A DNA stretch of 64,000 nucleotides, from contig WEDG01003974.1 of the NCBI GenBank assembly GCA_017591395.1, forward strand, positions 62,001 through 126,000, read 5' to 3'. Numbering within the stretch: position 1 is the stretch's first letter; the number at the start of each line of letters is the position of its first letter. The notes under the pieces are model-generated. The model did no database searches. It was not told the origin of the DNA and was given only the letters and a program-made list of their open reading frames with translations. This document shows positions 47,771-60,534 of the stretch, in pieces. The translations under genes were made by a program, and so were the position numbers. The stretch is from Schistocephalus solidus (Eukaryota > Platyhelminthes > Cestoda > Diphyllobothriidea > Diphyllobothriidae).

Positions 47771-50585
47771 CTGCCGCAAAGCTGCCAGTTGAACCTCAAA
47801 TGATTTTCAAATCGCGGACTATCACGGCACTCTTGATCGAAATTCGAGCTAAATAGTTTCTTTGCTACTACAATTTTAGGTAAACTATCAGGGCAGGATA
47901 CCCGTTGTCGTTAATTCTGGTTCTTTTGCAGTGGCTTCAACGGGCAGGTGGCTCGCGTAGAGTAAAGCTTAATTTCACATTTGGCCAAACTGGCCACGTG
48001 TAGGTGCAACCATTGGCATTGCGAAGAGGTTTGAGGGATTCAGAGCATGCAAACTTCCCTATAAACCGAGTATTGCAGAGGCTCCGTCTGTGCTCTTCGT
48101 GTGGAACTGGTGTGACCTTAGTCTCTACTGATTCCCGACGAGTAGTGTTAACGTCTTCTTTCATCATTGGCGCAGCTTTAATGTGAACAATGGAAGATTG
48201 GCTTAATTTGAATCCGTCTAATAAAGTGTTTGCACTCCTTGAACCTGAGTCCCCTAGGGTTTTTATTTAGACTAGGAAGATACCTAGATTAATTCACTGT
48301 GGTTTGCTCATCTACTGCAGGCTAATCCAAAAAGAATTAGCTTCTTTAAACATTTTTTTCGTTTATACACTAGCTTCGCAAGGGCTTACAGCAATGCAGA
48401 AGCAAAGTTCCTGACGTTGAAACAAGTTGTCCCATCAACATTAGCACAATTTCCACTGACGTGCTTATGACTGTGAGCATACATGAACTTTTGGGGGTTA
48501 TATGGGCGTAAATTCGTGTAAATTCTGCGGCTTATTGACTGAGTATGTGCATCTCTGCCCACCATGACAGATTTTTTAACCAGACTACCCGAGTGAGATG
48601 AAAAAAAAACATTTGATTTCGCTGATTCGCGATTTGGGTGTTCTTTTATGATAGACAGATTTTTTCCTGATTTCCGAGGCTTGGTATGCGCATTTGCACT
48701 AGAAAAAATTCGGTAAATTAGTTTAAAGTGAATGAAAACCCCAGCGTTGCAAAAGTGCCAAGCTGCCAATAAGTTCTGCTGATTGACGCTTACCCTCAAT
48801 TCGAACACGCTCGCTCGTGTAAATGTTCCGCAGTAGAAGTCTCTTTTAAATCCTGGGAAGTTTTTGACGTCAAAAGTGGTTTACTTTTAGTCGAAGAATT
48901 TAACGGGTCGATTCCAGTTTATCTATAAAACACATAACTGCATTCTTAAGAAAACGTAGCATTTTTCTTTCCCAGTTGTTGGTTTTTGAGCATTAAATAT
49001 GACATTTCAAACTGCTCCAAGCGAAGCAGAATGCCTTTACATTGTTCGACCACTGGATTGTCTATGCTGAGTCTTTGTCTATGTGTGAAAGTATTGGCAG
49101 CATTTTGGTGATGGCCGTCGTCTCAAACTGGGGTTCTTAAGTCATCCTGCGTTAGGTCAAGTACTGTCAATAAACGTGGAATCCTCATTCTATTGGCTCC
49201 GAGAAAGAGAGAGAGAGTAGTCGAAGCCGGGTAGAAATTCCGTTCCCTGCTTGGTTGCTGGACGTTATATAGAGCTTTGGTTATCCGAATTACTGATGCA
49301 GGAACCTGCAAATACTTTTCTTTTTAAAGCTGCCCGTTTGGTCGTTGTGCTAGCAAACGAAGTTTCCCGAACAATTACTTTTATGATCGTCCACCTTAAA
49401 CGATTTTACTACACCCGATGAACCATTTGGTGGAGCCATTCAAACTCTTCTCCGTTGTGGCCGAAATTAAGAGTGAAATCCGAATTCATAGCGGAATTCG
49501 CCAATTAGGCAAAATCGTTAAAACATGTGGCGGGCTTTAAAAGAGTATCTTTATTTGGAGTATGGTAGGACAGAGTTTTGAGCAAAATAGTCATTATCTG
49601 AGAAGCAACCACCTGTTCAAGCACGCTGCTTGGTGCTACTAACTATCGCACTTTTATGTTCTACGCAGAAGATCAGTTGACTTGTGTAGTTTTCTGTGAC
49701 GTCCAAAGGCAAGTTCCATTTCCTCGGTTTGCTCCTGACCTATTTGTATAGTAGCAAACTTGCAGTCTAGCTTCCGGAACTAACCACGTTTCACGTGGTA
49801 AGGTATTGGTTTCCGAGGCATTCTCGTTAATTAGGGCACGATGCCAGTACGAGGGGAGCTACAGTCGCGTCCTTTACAGTTCTACGCCTACACGTCTTGA
49901 TAATTCTATGGTAGCCCTACCTCACAGGACACACACCTCCCATTCAATTGACTATAAAGCCCTCAAAATGAACCTTTTGTGTGCCATTTACTGTAAAGGG
50001 TGTAAGATGCACTTCCATTTAGTAAGCGTTTAACATTTTTTGCGACTTTTTAAGACTTATTTAAGGAATGACGTGGCCCCCATCTTTGGGCTTCAAAGAG
50101 ACCCCCAGCTTCGAATCTTCAGTCAACAAAACTCTTACCTGTTGTCTGACAATTTCCTCCATTGGCACAGTTGGGCAAAGCTTATGTTGCGCCGTGGAAT
50201 CTTTAAAACCTAGTGTAATGGGCCAATGTCCGTGTAGTGCGTTAGCAGTCGACCTACGCAGGGATTTTCACTGTTTACGCCCTAGCATGGCACATCACCC
50301 CTTTCACAACATTCATTACTGTATCCTAACGGAGGCGATAGAAACTTCCTCAAAAAAACAAATTCTTCAGACAGCGGGCTTATTAAAACTTTATCGTCGC
50401 TCGGTACAGACACAAACTGAACGCTCCGCCCCCTCTACAGGCTTCAAGGCGGCAACGCGTCAAATACTGTCATCCGAAATTAAGATTAATTCCTACCTAG
50501 TTCGCCACGGCGCAGTAGTGCAGAGCTGCCTCGAAAAGGCAAACATTGTTCATTTTTCGACAAATGACCAAATAAAATGAAATTT
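47771..50585. other. Non-coding stretch, no gene recognised
   Basis: Contains two longer unassigned frames, 48386-48808 minus (140 codons) and 50068-50580 plus (170 codons). Neither has a motif I recognise. Chance frames or old repeats are the most likely explanations. Confidence 0.35.
50068..50580 (+). other. Unassigned 170-codon open frame
   Basis: Rich in Ser, Thr and Cys, with no predicted signal peptide, membrane segment or recognisable domain. It ends about 20 bp before the SINE pair. Codon usage offers no clear support for a gene. Listed only because of its length. Confidence 0.15.
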
Positions 50586-50589
50586 CGGT

Positions 50590-50880
50590 GATGAAAGCTC
50601 ACCGATCGCTTACCGGACACACTCCTCCCGTTCTGCCTCGTGACTTACTCTCGAGCCCCGCCAACAGCCGCGCAGCGGCTAGTACTATGGGCGGATGAGC
50701 TTTGCCGGCAAAGACAAGGCAGACTGGGAGGGTCATCCCTGGCTTAGTAGCCGACACACTCAACACCAGGTCATGCTCCAAACGAGGCTCGAACCCGCGA
50801 ACTGTTAAATGAATGTCCAAAGCTCTAACTCACTGTATAACGAAGTCTTTGTATTGCCGGTTTAGATCGGGAATAATGGC
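50590..50880 (-). mobile_element. tRNA-derived SINE, left arm of a second inverted pair
   Basis: On the minus strand the tRNA-like part with B box GGTTCGAGCC lies at about 50785-50795. It is followed by GTCGGCTACTAAGCCAGGGAT, CTGCCTTGTCTTTGCC, GCGGGGCTCGAGAGTAAGTC and GGTAAGCGATCGGTGAGC. The body matches the 24.5-kb copy. Confidence 0.8.
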
Positions 50881-50959
50881 TCGAGAATGATCACCAAGAC
50901 AGAACGGGACGTGTGAGTTCAGTCGGTGAGCGTTCATTAACGAATGTCAGTATTTCTGA

Positions 50960-51140
50960 TGTAAACCGGCAAAACAACAAGCTCGTGGCTCAATGGTTAG
51001 TGTTGGACCTCTAATCAACAGGTCGCGGGTTCTGCCATCGGGTTGAGCACAAACTGGGGTTGGGCACAGCTGGCTGATGGCGGCTAATCATTCAGAAATA
51101 GCCGTCTCAGTCTCCAATTGTCACTGTCAGCATTGTTCAT
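50960..51140 (+). mobile_element. tRNA-derived SINE, right arm of a second inverted pair
   Basis: AAGCTCGTGGCTCAATGGTT contains an A box. Then come GTTGGACCTCTAATCAACAGG and a decayed B box, and GCTGGCTGATGGCGGCTAAT and CAGAAATAGCCGTCTCAGTC. The copy is cut short about 20 bp before the PLE-B composite. Confidence 0.8.
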
Positions 51141-51159
51141 CAGTGAGAAGAAGTAGAAA

Positions 51160-51757
51160 CGATCGCTGGGACAAGAGCTTTATTCACCTGACGTTTCGGG
51201 TTCCAACTCGAACCCCTCATCAGAGAGAGTATTAGATACGGGTAATTCGTACACAGGGGGATGCAATATTAATAGGGTGCAGTCACTATGCTAATGCATG
51301 CCTATGGCAATTAACGGCTTCATTTCAGTGATTATTACTGCGCTCTGGGGTGCTAATGGTTTGATGAACTGCATGCGGGTCGTTAACCGTTGAAATTTCT
51401 TCATCCGTGTTGAAGAGTGGCGTGATGATTGCTCGGCCAACTGGCTCACTGGCACTGGTGTTGGAAAATGTGTTCCCTGAGCGCTCCCCGAGTGGCCGAT
51501 TGCACTGGCCTAACTAAGTTTAAGCACCGAATATGGGTTGGTAGGTCATTGCGCTTGTTAATAGACTGGGGGCCTGTAAACCATGACTCAACCAACTCAC
51601 GGCTCACTCGATTATCCCCCTTGCGAGAAATTCGACTTCGTTTAACTTGAATTTGTGACTGGTTCTTGCCGAATGAGCCGCGACTGCGTTTGTGGCTGAT
51701 TGGGTGGTTGCTGTTACAGTTCAGTACTTGCATCGTATTTATCGCTTTCCTGAACAT
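51160..51757 (-). mobile_element. Penelope-like element B, left arm of a head-to-head composite
   Basis: Minus-strand PLE-B 3' end. The terminus CGATCGCTGGGACAAGAGCT, then TTATTCACCTGACGTTTCGG, lies at 51160. The tail follows, then the endonuclease C-terminus KGDNRVSRELVESWFTG in the frame 51446-51757. A frameshift separates this from the SHKRSRGSF-type upstream part. The tail and coding end match the plus-strand arm that begins right next to it. Confidence 0.85.
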
Positions 51758-51759
51758 TA

Positions 51760-52464
51760 TGGTCAGCCTTCAGCGGCCTTCTCGCGCCACTTGGAGTTGG
51801 AGTCGCTCACAGACCGGAGGCCACCATTCGGCGTCAGGTAATGAGACCAAAGGACCCAATGCGGCGGCAAGAAACATCTGGAGTTGTCTATCCGATCTGT
51901 TGCAGCTGCGGGCGAAGAAAATACTCGGAGAAACCGGAAGACTGCTTTGGACGCGAACTGTTGAACACGCGGCAGCAGTGCGGTGAAATGACCCCATTCT
52001 CAAATCGCGGCTCATTCAGTGAGAACCGGTCACAAGTTCAAGTTCAACGAAGTCAAATTTCTTGCAAGAGGTGATAATTGCTTGAGCCGCAACTGCTCGA
52101 GTCATGGTTTACAGGCTCCCAATGACCTACCGAACCATAGTCGGTGTTCAGACTCAGTTTGGCCAGTACAATCGGCCATTCCGGGAGCGCTCAGCCAGTG
52201 CCGGTGAGCCAGTTGGCCGAGCAATCATCACGCCACTCTCGAACACGAGTGACGAAATTTCAGGGGTTAACGACCCGCATGCCATTCATCAAACAATTAG
52301 CGCACCAGAGCGCAGTCATCATCGCTGAAGAGGGAGCTGTTAATTGTCATAGGCATGTCGTAGCATGGCGACTGCATCCCATTAATATCTGATACTGTCT
52401 CTGATGCATGTTTCAAGTTGGAATCCGAAACTTCAGGCGAATAAAGCTCCTTTCCCAGCGATCG
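51760..52464 (+). mobile_element. Penelope-like element B, right arm of a head-to-head composite
   Basis: Plus-strand PLE-B 3' end. RPKDPMRRQETSGVVYPICC at 51841, with the GIY strand as VVY, is followed after a one-base shift by GETGRLLWTRTVEHAAAV. Then come LARGDN-type sequence at about 52060 and the tail (AACGACCCGCATGCCATTCA at about 52266). The terminus GTTGGAATCCGAAACTTCAG, then AATAAAGCTCCTTTCCCAGCG, ends at 52464. It is the mirror image of the left arm at 51160-51757. Confidence 0.85.
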
Positions 52465-54945
52465 CATCTTCATCTTCTCAATTACTTCCTGGGAGTTTTG
52501 ACCGATAAAATGACATAAGTAGGTAATCCTTGGAATTAAAGAGTACGTGAAGCCACATATAGATCGCCACCAATAAAATTCGAGAAGACACAATTGAATA
52601 CAAAAAAATTAATTAGCAGTGCGTTCTGCCTCATTTTTGTAGAGAATAGCTGACTGGATTTGTCTTGTTACCAGCCTGCCAAGGAATGTACTTATATGGT
52701 CAAGCCCTTGCGTTGGTGGCTTGGAATCGGTGTGCCGTTTGCATTAAATAAACCTCAATAACGATTGACATGCTTTTAGAGAACTTCCGATGTATAAACA
52801 GGGCGCATGGGTGAAGACACTCTTTACCCACATACAAGGCACATCGCGGTATGGCATGGTGATCAATGCAGGCCTTTCACGTTCAACTTCGTATAAGTAG
52901 ATGTGGCAATTTTCAAATGCGTTAGAATGAAAGTCTTATAGTAACTTATATATGACCTAATGTGATAAAGGCTTGTTTCGTTGGAGCGAACGGGGAGTCA
53001 GGCTATATACCGAGGCACTTTAAAAGTCTCGCTGCTGAGTCGAGTTGTATTGGCATCTTCTTAAGCTGCCTTTATGGACCCTCAACGACAGGACTTCCGA
53101 ATCGCCTTTACAGTAGCCGAGGAAAATCTTTATCGGGGACAAGATCGCGTGTGGCACGCGTAGATGGGCTGTCCAGCTTGTTCTCACTGCATCCTCGTCT
53201 GCCTCCAGGCGTTCTGGCATTTCCTCGCCATCGGAAAAAGCTGGGTGAGGGAGGCCATAGTGTAGTTGGTGCAGCTCAAAACCCCACACTGTAAAATAAT
53301 TCACGCCCAGTTCATCGGGGCTACAGTCACTCTGATGTACAGTCATAGACATCCTCACCGAAGAAGTTCAAACTATCCTGTATTTTACGTTTATTCAGGT
53401 GTGTGGATTGGGGTTTTCTCATATTTACAAGAAATGGTTCTATTTACACTCTCCCTTCCTTACGGTTGGGGTGAATTCGACAGCCATAAGGTTGCAAATA
53501 ACCAAAAAACACAAAATGATCATTCCATGAGAACTTTTAGTAGTATATGATGTGTACAGAGTGCCTCATCAGTGAATTTCAGCGAATGTTTGTCCCTGAT
53601 TATAAAAATTAGGTATTGTTTTTCTTACCCAGAAATGTTTTCAATCCTGAAAAGACTTGCTTCGTACCTTGGCTGATGGACTGCAAATCAAAAATGGTGT
53701 ATTCGCGGTTTTTAACTCAAAACCAAAGACCAGATGCTTTGAACGTTTGTTTCTTCGCTATTCCAAATTTTAAGAAACCGACAAGGCCATCCGATAAACA
53801 GACTTTCTATTTATTTAACATCTAAAGGGCTCCCCGATGAGTGCCTACTGGTCTCAGACCGTTATCCTAAAAAGGCCATTTCTACAGGGCGTTTTCACTA
53901 ACGACGGCAACAACACGTTAGGTATGCAATCCGTGACGTAGGCTGGCTGGTTGTGAATTTCATCCCAAGACAAGGCTAAGTCATAGGCGTTCCTTATTCT
54001 CTTCTCTATTCGTCAAATTACGGCATCCCAACTCCTATGATTATACTTTTTTTCGAACCATACTTGCATTAGCACCTTAAATGACAGCCAGATAATTGCA
54101 CTTACAGCAACAGGAAAATACTACTTTGATGAATTTGAGTACTAGGTCGTGTTTTAGCTATCATAACTTCAACCCCTACCTCACCTATTTTTGTCAGGCT
54201 AAGGAGCCCTTGAGGTAGCTATCGCAATGTAACGTAGACCTTGCCACAAAAAGCCGTTTGGTACGGAAGGTCTATGTCAAAAATGAACAAGCTATCGCGC
54301 CGTGAGGCCAGAGTGAAGCCCGTGTAATGTAGTTTAGGCTAATCTTTCTCATGGCGATTACCTAGTTTAGCTGAGTCATAGCCAGCGAGAAGAGAGACCA
54401 CGTCAAATTAAAATGAACGTATTCAACAACACGCCCTTAGGTACACGACTTCGTAAACAGCGAGTACATACAAATTTAGAAAGGTAGCAAGGACGGCTAG
54501 GAAACTAGCATGACTTATTTGTCTGCTGTATTTACCTTCAGAAGGCGTCTTGGAGAATAAATAAGCATGACTGTCACTGACAAACTGAATCCTTCAACTT
54601 TTTTTCAGAAAAGAACAAAAGCCCTGGGTTCCTTTACGATGATTTACTTATTATTAAGAAGATATTGGCGTGTTTGCAGGAGACAAATGGGAACTTCTGC
54701 TGCTGCCGGGTCTCACACCACACAAGCGGTTGAATGGCAAGTAGCAAACAATAAGTGAGAGGTGTTTACTGGCAATAAACCAGGACAAGGATGGAATGCC
54801 CATTTCTGGCTCACCTGCCGTCAAGAGACGTGGAGTGAATCCACTATTTCAGCGGCAAGAGCGTGGTTTCCTCAAGGTCAAATGGCTCGGCTCGGAGTTG
54901 AAGTATTGTTGGCCGGTGACGTCAAAAAAGAAAGAGACAGGGTCC
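52465..54945. other. Non-coding stretch, no gene recognised
   Basis: Only short frames (112 codons or fewer) without motifs. Confidence 0.4.
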
Positions 54946-55015
54946 CTGGAACAAGAGCTTTAATAACCTAGCATTTCGGATGCTCACTCAAATCAATCCT
55001 CAAGCAGCCGATTGT
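54946..55015 (-). mobile_element. Penelope-like element B, isolated 3' terminus
   Basis: CCTGGAACAAGAGCTTTAAT, AACCTAGCATTTCGGAT and ACTCAAATC-ATCCTCA match the PLE-B minus-orientation termini at 29035 and 51160. No body follows. Confidence 0.65.
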
Positions 55016-55289
55016 CATAGAGAAGTGGGCTGAGTCCAATGGACAGGTCACGTTTCACAGATACCGCAGCAAATCATCAAAGCTGCATATTAAATTTTGC
55101 CTCCCTAGGAGGGACTTCTAGGCTATAACCTTGATGGGCCTCTTGAAATAACATCAAATACTCGCTCCTCCCTTTGTCGACTCGATTCGTTTCAAAAAAG
55201 CGGCAGACAAACAGTACCTTCGATTACTGGAGTCGCAAGAGCATTCCACCGTCAGATACCATAAACTACAGTCGCAGTAAGCATGCGAG

Positions 55290-55830
55290 AGTTTTCAATG
55301 CCACAAAACCCGAAGCTATACATCGACCACCCAGAGTCGATGTTAGGATTCCGTTCGATAACGACGGACTTCGTGCAAACGCCGGTTTCAGACGCCTGGT
55401 CGGCGAAGACCCGGTCGGTTGTCCTATACGCGCGCGCATGAAGGCTGTTTTGACGGCTGCATCAAGCCAGCCGCCAGCAGACTGGAGCGTGCATACTTTG
55501 CGTGCATGTGTTCCAGCAGCCCCCCAGCTTGCACGATCAGCCCGCCACGGCGGTGTGTGTGCGTGCGTGCGTTGCGCACGTCGCACCACTTAATCAATGC
55601 GTAGAAGCCCATCCGACGGCCTGTGCGTGCGTACGCACGCAGCCTACAAAGTAGGTTGTCGCACCCTGCAGAAACTCCGAGACCCAGCTTCAGACCCTCC
55701 TGCGCGTGCGCGATGGTGCAGCATATGATTAGGCGTCAATGCCACTGGTTTTTTTTAATTGACAGTGGTCTGAGAGTGCCTGCCAGGACCTGTGTGACCT
55801 CATTCGGTTGAGTGCGACTTGAGAACCACT
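55290..55830. other. CpG-rich segment with a long palindrome
   Basis: This segment is much richer in G+C and in CpG than the flanks. It includes runs of GTGCGTGCGTGCG and a perfect 18-bp palindrome, TGCGTGCGTACGCACGCA, at 55624-55641. Several overlapping frames stay open in both strands simply because stop codons are AT-rich. It could be an unmethylated promoter-type island, an unknown GC-rich repeat or foreign DNA; I recognise no gene in it. Confidence 0.5.
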
Positions 55831-58800
55831 GTGGCAGAATCAGAGCCTGCATGCGCAAATAAGCCCGTCTGCTAAGAACAGAATGGCCCGCCGAACGACT
55901 ACGTAGACGCACACAGCACATCGCATTATCATCAGCAATGTCAAGAAAGTAGAGCAACTTCCACACGGAAAGCAGAGGACTGGTTTGGCTTTTCTTAAAA
56001 CCCGTATTACGCAGGCAGTCTGAGCCATTGTATATGGCAGACTTTGAGGAATGTCTCAAAAAGCAACACTTTAGATCCGCAAAGCAGTCTCGGTCCTTAT
56101 AAATGCTTGGACAATGCGAAGAGAATCCTGACTTCAACGCGCTGTGAGCCGGGGGGGGGGGGGGGGCGAATACCGCAATAATGCACTCTACTTCGCGCTT
56201 TCCGGTTTTGCACCTCAAAAATAGAGATCTTCCTTTTCATGGAAATCGAGTTCAGCCGAAAGTGATTACGACTGCAAATCTTCTAAAGGCAACTGAATTT
56301 ACAGTCAATACTGAGTTTAACGAAGACTGAAAGAACCTATCGTTGTTCTGTAGAGAGTGGAGCCCTAGAAAATTGTACAGGTTCTGCAGAAAAGTGAAAA
56401 CATAGCTGACGTTTAAGAGGTTGTAATTTGAGAGATGATTTATCTGTGGGTGAGGTAAGCACCATGGTGAAAAGCCAGTAAATTTAACATGATTTTTCAA
56501 AGCATATCATTTTAACAGCTGAGCGCATTGATGTCGGTTATGTCTGCGAGGACAGGGATAACCATTTACTTAGTCACTAATAGGGACTCGTTTAGTCAGG
56601 TTATTATGTGATATACGATCAAAGAACCGTCCTTTGGCATGTTCTACCCAATTTTTTTCCTCACTGTCAGACGCCGCAACCTGTCGGCTATGGACACATT
56701 GTCAGGCCCCAAAAGATCTCATAAAAACACACTTTCTACCACACAATTTCACAGGCAGTGCGCATAGACTACACACTTCGTAGAAATAGGATGCCAATTC
56801 GGAAGTTGTAATAATCCGAAAGTTTGTGAGACAGTGCAGCACACATATTTGGAAGTCATCTGTTCAATAGGTGAGGGAGCATAGGTAAAATACTTTTCGT
56901 TTATAGAGGTCTGTGCATGAAAATTCAAACTTTTAGCATATGTGCGTAAAAAATAGGCCAGGCTTGACTTTGTACCTTAATATAATTTTCCATGGTAAAT
57001 CTGCACGGCGTGGAACGAATATTTTTCACTATGAGGCTTGCAGTATAGCTACGGCCTAGGAACAGCTACCACGGTTATGGTGCGATGGCTATCGAGGGCA
57101 CATTTTTGTATACAACCATGCACTGAAACAGGGTAGCGTTTAAGCTGTTCTATCATGTGCAGAAGACACCCTAAAAATAAAATTTATGGAAAAAAGCAAC
57201 TTTTGAAAGCACACGGCTCAAACTCTCATTTCTTATGTTTTCATGGTAAGTAAATTACCGTTTTAAACGACTTGCTCAAATATTTAACAAACAAATTTTC
57301 CACTACTCTGAACCACCTGTGTTCTGTCCACACTAGCATATTCCACCAAAAAGGATTTTTTTAGGGGCGAACATTGAGGACAAAGTGTCCAGACTATTGG
57401 ACCACCAGGTGGATGGCCACAGACATTATCACGGTAAGCGATGAAAAGGTAACGTTCACCGAGCTACCATGTTTACAAGAGCAAATTGTAAGTATTCTGT
57501 CCTGAAACAGGATAATCCGCAAATGCCACTTTCGTGTGACCAAATACCTGGGTTTAGAGCTGTGGCTTTCCATCCTGTAGTAACATGGTCTGATGATCGC
57601 CTTAAGTGGCCTTTATAACCTACCTCTATTAGTGTCTCTGTATTGGTTGATTAGCGTCTTTTAGGTCGCTGTAAAGCAGCGTTTTTGTATAACGTGACAG
57701 GTTTCGTGTCTGACAAAGAAACCTGTGCGCTTCAAAATTCCAGTGCGTATTCCGACTTTAGTAAGTCTCGAATGATTAATCTAACACTACCTTCATCGAT
57801 CACTTCCACGTGAAAGAAGATAGGCACCTTACTCCATTGACAGTCGCCTCGGATGACTCGAAACATGGAAGGCAAACTAACTCGGGTTGTTATAGACTCG
57901 GGGAAGCTGAAGGCTCAGATAACTTCAACATAACATAATCACATCGAAATGACCGCTTGGTGAGCAGCTCTGAAGTTCTGAAACGGCTTTCCGACAAAAG
58001 CAGGGAAGAATGGAACGTCCATTTCATTCCTAGTCACTGATTCGTGCATAAGCGTTATAACAGAATATTTCGGTTATCATTAACAGGTTACGGAAAATAA
58101 ATTAACAAGATCGTTCCAAGCCCCACTGTCGTCCTGGTTAGTAGCTGATTGTGTGCTTATGTGTCGCAACAAATGTTAAGTTCCAAAACTTCAGATAATC
58201 ATCCTGAATTCTGTCCTAAAATAAGGCCAAATAAGCGAATTCCGCATCTTCATTTTCGATCAGACAATTACAATCTATGAGGGACTGGACACCACCGAGC
58301 TGGAAATCCTTACAGAATGACAATGTATGACTGGCATTTAGTCGCAACTCCCAATATGATCTGCCAATTTACTACTCTATTCCCCGGACACCTATCGGTT
58401 TTGATAAAGCAATAACTTGTGCGAGTCAGTCCACACACGCTGGCCTTTCATTGAATCTGCTCCGGGCAAAGCCGCAAGTGGGCAGCACTAATCATGAAGT
58501 ATGGACGAAACCAGTCCGGTCTTGGCCAGAATGTGTGTGCAAAAAATGTTACCAAAATTTAGTAAATGGGTATTATTGAGACTATGATAAATTCCATCCT
58601 GAAATTTCGCCATAAATCTGTAGTCTTAGTATTAACGAAAATCAGTTAAGGAGAAGAACGTATCCTACGGAGAGGTTTTCGACCCCGCTTGTTGGTATAT
58701 GTTTAGTCAAGCCCCTTGGGTCAACATAAAGCCAGCGGCTAGCAAGTTGCCTACCTGAACTTAAGAACACGAATACATATACATCACAAGAACAGATTAC

Positions 58801-60534
58801 ATCACGTTTAAAGGCCCCTATTATATTTACCTAAGCGAATACAGCGGAAGTGATAAAGCTGTTCGAGTTTGGGGGCTATGATTAATGTCAGTCGTTCTAA
58901 CGTTCACGCATGGAAGATTGGGCAGAAAAAATCGGATACACCGGCCGAAAATTTTCAAGAATATACAGCCTACAGAAAAAAAATCGAAATCCCGTTCAGT
59001 TAGTTAGATCACTACATAAATTTAGTCCACAGTGTGTGATGCGAAATAGTACTGCGCCCTGGGGAAAAAGGCTAGAATTCAGTAAATCAATACTTACCCC
59101 AGGTTTTAATTACGAAAATCAATACGTCGTGGCGGATAAGTGCACCAACGAGGACGGATGATAGGCGAGAGAATCCTCCAATGGTGAATCCCCATAAAGC
59201 GGTGACAGGACCGCTTGAAGTGGGTTTCATTTGGATTTCAGTGCAGATCTAGGGTTGCACTTACTAGCCGAGAACAATGCAGTGGTCAGTTCTCATCTTA
59301 ACAAACACTTCCACACAAGACAACGACGTCCTCACGATTACGCAGTAAAGAACACAGCTTATAACTCTAAGGACAACTTAATAGTTCAGGCAACCTCGAT
59401 TAATCGAAATGGATAAGAGGAAAAAAGGTAGCTATTGTGATTAACAGGGTTGCGAGTAAATGCGTCAACTGCTAAGAAGCTAATCTAATGGCCTTAATTG
59501 GTGAATGTATCAAAAGCGATGCCTCTAGGGAGTTGACAAGTTATATGCCCAATCGACTTAAACACCGTCCGGAAGTTTCTCGATGCAATCGAGCGCACTG
59601 ACTACTATGGTGGGTTTAAGCATGCAACGACAATATCTTCCGAGCCTCTAGCTTCAAACCTTTCTCAATAAAATAAATTATTTATACCTTAAGAAGGTAA
59701 TTTTATAAGGCATCCCTAGTCATGTCCGTATGACGGATTGTAATGTTAAGCTGCTCACAGCTCCCGTTGACGAGTAACATAAAAAGGTCAATATATTGGG
59801 TCACATAATAAAGCCACATAAACGCATTTCAAGACTTGAAGGAAGGAAGGATGGTGTAAAAATATCTGCAAACATCAGGGCCCCATGTTAGGTAATGGAG
59901 TTGGTTCGTGGTAATCTTAATAAACTAAGTGTTTCGCGATGCGCGCTTCATTCAAATACATACCTTGGCGAACAGGTGGGTAAGCAGCAAGCTTGTTGTT
60001 TTACAGACGCGCATCATCCTGCTGAAGAAGAGAGGAAGGTAACAAGGTCTTAAGAGTTCAAGTAAAGCCGGTGGCGAAGTGGAAGGAGAGTGGGTGGAAC
60101 GATGCCAGTAAAACTGCAAGGCAGATAAATGATTCTGCCCGCTTCGGAAACCCATTTTAAAACGACAGGGCGCGGAATGCAACGGCTAGATAAAAGTGCA
60201 AGTGGATAATCCTATTTTTGATGGAGAAGCTCAGAAATGGCGAATTATAGGCTTCTTCGAGTTTTATTGGTGCGTCCACAGCATGGCTATCTGGAACACT
60301 GGGAAAAATGCATGTCTCAGTTTCGTTGTTAGAACATCCCACAGGGTACCCAGAAAACAGCCAGCTTTGAGCGTTTGCATGTGCGGCTGAGGGTGAATAA
60401 GTGAACTGTCGCTGATTCTGGAAAATTCGCTGATGAACCTAGTTACAACAGGGAAGCGTTGAATGAAAAATCGTCAGCCGGAAATGGAGAAAATAAAATA
60501 GTTGTCAGCTGAGGTCGGTGTCCGAAATCGCAAT
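55831..60534. other. Non-coding stretch with a poly-G run
   Basis: A run of 16 G lies at 56151-56166. Frames are short and unrecognised. The last part (60260-60534) is the probable 3' untranslated region of the PKA regulatory subunit; a possible AATAAA signal on its strand lies at 60263-60268. Confidence 0.4.

Noticed and set aside
48386..48808. 140-codon minus frame as a gene
   Set aside because: No recognisable motif and low-complexity composition; a chance frame is as likely.
55266..55612. Overlapping frames on both strands in the CpG-rich segment
   Set aside because: High GC content suppresses stop codons in every frame; none shows a domain.
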